Positions 62,547 through 64,000 of a stretch of DNA of 64,000 nucleotides are shown piece after piece (the first letter of the stretch is position 1; each line of letters begins with the position of its first letter). The position numbers and the translations under genes are program-made. Source of the stretch: Aquisphaera giovannonii (GTDB lineage: Bacteria; Planctomycetota; Planctomycetia; Isosphaerales; Isosphaeraceae); the NCBI RefSeq assembly GCF_008087625.1, contig NZ_CP042997.1, positions 3,038,001-3,102,000 on the forward strand. Reading direction: 5' to 3'. The notes beneath the pieces are model-generated. The model saw only the letters and a program-made list of their open reading frames with translations, was not told the origin of the DNA and made no database searches.

Positions 62547-64000
62547 CTAATTCAGCGGCTGCGAACTCCGCAGGTAGGAGAGCAGGTCGCGGATCTGGGC
62601 ATCATCCAGGGGCTTCAGGATCCCTTCCGGCATCAGGGAGTGCCGCGAGCCCCGGATCTCCTCCACGTCCTCGCGGCGGACGGCGATGTCGCGGCCGTCG
62701 GCGCCGCGGAGGACGAGGGATTGCGGGTCCTGCTCGGTCAGCAACCCGGAGAGGATCCGCCCGTCCTTCGTCGCGACCTGGACGGTCTGGTAGCCCTCGC
62801 GGATCTCGGCGTCGGGATCGACGATGTTCCGGAGCAGGTTGGGCAAGTCGTTCCGGCCGTAGCTGGTCAGGTCGGGGCCCACGTGGCCCCCCTCGCCGAA
62901 GAGCACGTGGCACTTCCCGCAGAGGCCCAGGTAGACGGCCTTGCCCTTCGCGCGGTCTGCGGCGCCCGAGCGGGCCAGCGCGTCGAGCCGCTCGACCTCG
63001 CGCCGGAGCTGCTCGGTCGCGGCCCCTTGGGCGTTCGGCCAGAGCCTGGCAACGAGTGCCACGATGCGGGGATCGCGGTGGACCGACAGGGTGCGGACCG
63101 TCTCCGGGGTGATCGCGGCCCGGTCAATCCTCCCGGCGTTGATCGCCTCGAGGAGGGCCAGCGCCGAGGCCTTCCGCGCGGCCAGCAGCGTCTCGGCGGC
63201 GACCCGTGCGTCGTCCGGCATGGTGGGATAGCACGCGAGGATGGCGGGGGCGATCGACGGATCGTCGAACGAGAGCAGGGCGTTGAGCGCGGCGAGCCGC
63301 ACGTCCCCGCCGTCGCGCTCCGCCAGGTCCTTCAGGCTGGCCACCACCTGCGGCCGTCGCGTCTCCCCGAGCGCCTCGACCATGGCGATCCTGCGACGCG
63401 GGTCGGCAGACGGATCCGCCGCCACCTTGAGGGCCTCCTCGATCGCGCCGGGCCGGCCCCGCCTGAGGTCGAGCAGCAGGGAGCCGCCGCCCGACTTCGC
63501 GAGTGCGGCGGTCAACTCGTCCGGCATGGTGGCGAGGGATCGCCCTTTGGTCGCGATCTCGAACCCCTGCAAGAGCAGGGTGCGACTCCCCTGGTCCGGG
63601 GCCGCCTCCAGCAACTGGGCGCACGTCCGAAGATCCTTCTGGGATCCGGCCGCGGCGAAACGCTGCATCAGGCGGACGAGGATCTGCTTCCGGACGATGG
63701 GCCGGGACCACAGCTCAGGGCCGCGGAAGAGAGCGAGCACGGCCTCGCGATCGGCGCCGCAGCGGGCCTCGATGGCCCACCAGAGGAGCAGCGGGATCTG
63801 CACGTCGTTCGCGTCCTCATCGCGTGCCAGGAGGTTGGCGACGACGGGGAGCCCCTGGGCCGCCGGGAGCCTCCGCGACGTGCACGCGAGCTGGCTTCGC
63901 ACCTCGGCGTTCGGCTCTCCCCGCGCCATCGTCGCGAGCCGGGCCGCGACGTCGGGGCCGACCCGATTCGCGTCCCCGAGGAGCCGGACGGCCCAGAGTC
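62547..64000 (-). CDS. HEAT-repeat / CxxCH putative heme-binding protein (5' part outside window)
   Basis: At least 484 residues are visible and the frame stays open to the window end (LWAVRLLGDAN), so the N-terminus is missing. HEAT-like repeats (DVRLAALNALLSFDDPSIAP) precede a c-type heme motif CGKCH (~residue 345 of the visible part). GEGGHVGPDLTSYGRND follows with the axial-ligand region, and IREGYQTVQVATKDGRILSG ends the domain. It matches the planctomycete 'putative heme-binding' proteins, whose N-termini often carry a sugar-dehydrogenase-like propeller. The electron partner is unknown. Confidence 0.85.
   Translation of the reverse strand, partial: LWAVRLLGDANRVGPDVAARLATMARGEPNAEVRSQLACTSRRLPAAQGLPVVANLLARDEDANDVQIPLLLWWAIEARCGADREAVLALFRGPELWSRPIVRKQILVRLMQRFAAAGSQKDLRTCAQLLEAAPDQGSRTLLLQGFEIATKGRSLATMPDELTAALAKSGGGSLLLDLRRGRPGAIEEALKVAADPSADPRRRIAMVEALGETRRPQVVASLKDLAERDGGDVRLAALNALLSFDDPSIAPAILACYPTMPDDARVAAETLLAARKASALALLEAINAGRIDRAAITPETVRTLSVHRDPRIVALVARLWPNAQGAATEQLRREVERLDALARSGAADRAKGKAVYLGLCGKCHVLFGEGGHVGPDLTSYGRNDLPNLLRNIVDPDAEIREGYQTVQVATKDGRILSGLLTEQDPQSLVLRGADGRDIAVRREDVEEIRGSRHSLMPEGILKPLDDAQIRDLLSYLRSSQPLN

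Overview
The window is GC-rich chromosomal DNA that looks planctomycetal, most likely from the Isosphaeraceae or a near relative. This rests on several lineage-typical traits: LEPR-XLL-type N-terminal motifs, a PEP-CTERM protein, a DUF1559-like H-X(n)-DG pseudopilin motif, DUF1080, a BlaI/BlaR1-type pair, and a HEAT plus CxxCH 'putative heme-binding' protein. The taxonomic call is inference; no rRNA gene is present.

Layout. 1-13.4 kb: surface and export functions. A very large secreted quinoprotein-propeller/lectin/fibronectin protein runs off the left edge. It is followed by two small-operon proteins of unknown role, an alpha/beta hydrolase, a Wzm/Wzt-like ABC exporter pair, a PEP-CTERM protein and a second LEPR-XLL protein. 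14-24 kb: a Tat-type-signal thiamine-diphosphate enzyme, a sugar isomerase-like TIM barrel, a FabZ-like dehydratase, trmB, purF (with a good promoter), proB, a HEAT/STN protein and a secreted lineage-specific protein. 24.2-39.9 kb: a complete 14-gene respiratory complex I operon, nuoA-N in canonical order with separate nuoC and nuoD. Just before it lie a promoter, a ~125-nt putative small RNA or leader with an intrinsic terminator, and a perfect Rex/CRP-like inverted repeat. 40-46.1 kb: a giant Ser/Thr kinase-ATPase-TPR regulator and a coupled pair (VanZ-like protein plus a secreted unknown).

46.55-49.57 kb: a dense plus-strand array of 22 tRNA genes plus one unusually compact CAU tRNA-like gene. 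It is interrupted only by an antisense, apparently 5'-truncated gene. The array covers 18 amino acids (His, Cys and Thr were not found). Several members depart from tRNA rules: seven carry C instead of U at position 33, an Asn-anticodon tRNA has a long (class II) variable arm, a Leu-anticodon tRNA has a short (class I) variable loop, and the compact CAU gene has a shortened D arm and an 8-bp anticodon stem. I consider this the most novel part of the window. An intrinsic terminator with no protein gene upstream on its strand sits just before the array.

49.7-64 kb: an oversized signal peptidase I, an ECF-like sigma factor with a tightly coupled membrane-anchored anti-sigma/pseudopilin-like protein, a propionyl/acetyl-CoA synthetase, a Tat-exported aldo/keto reductase, a DUF1080 hydrolase followed by a LarA-family protein, a membrane protein of unknown function, a BlaI/BlaR1-like regulator-protease pair, and the C-terminal part of a heme-binding HEAT protein that runs off the right edge.
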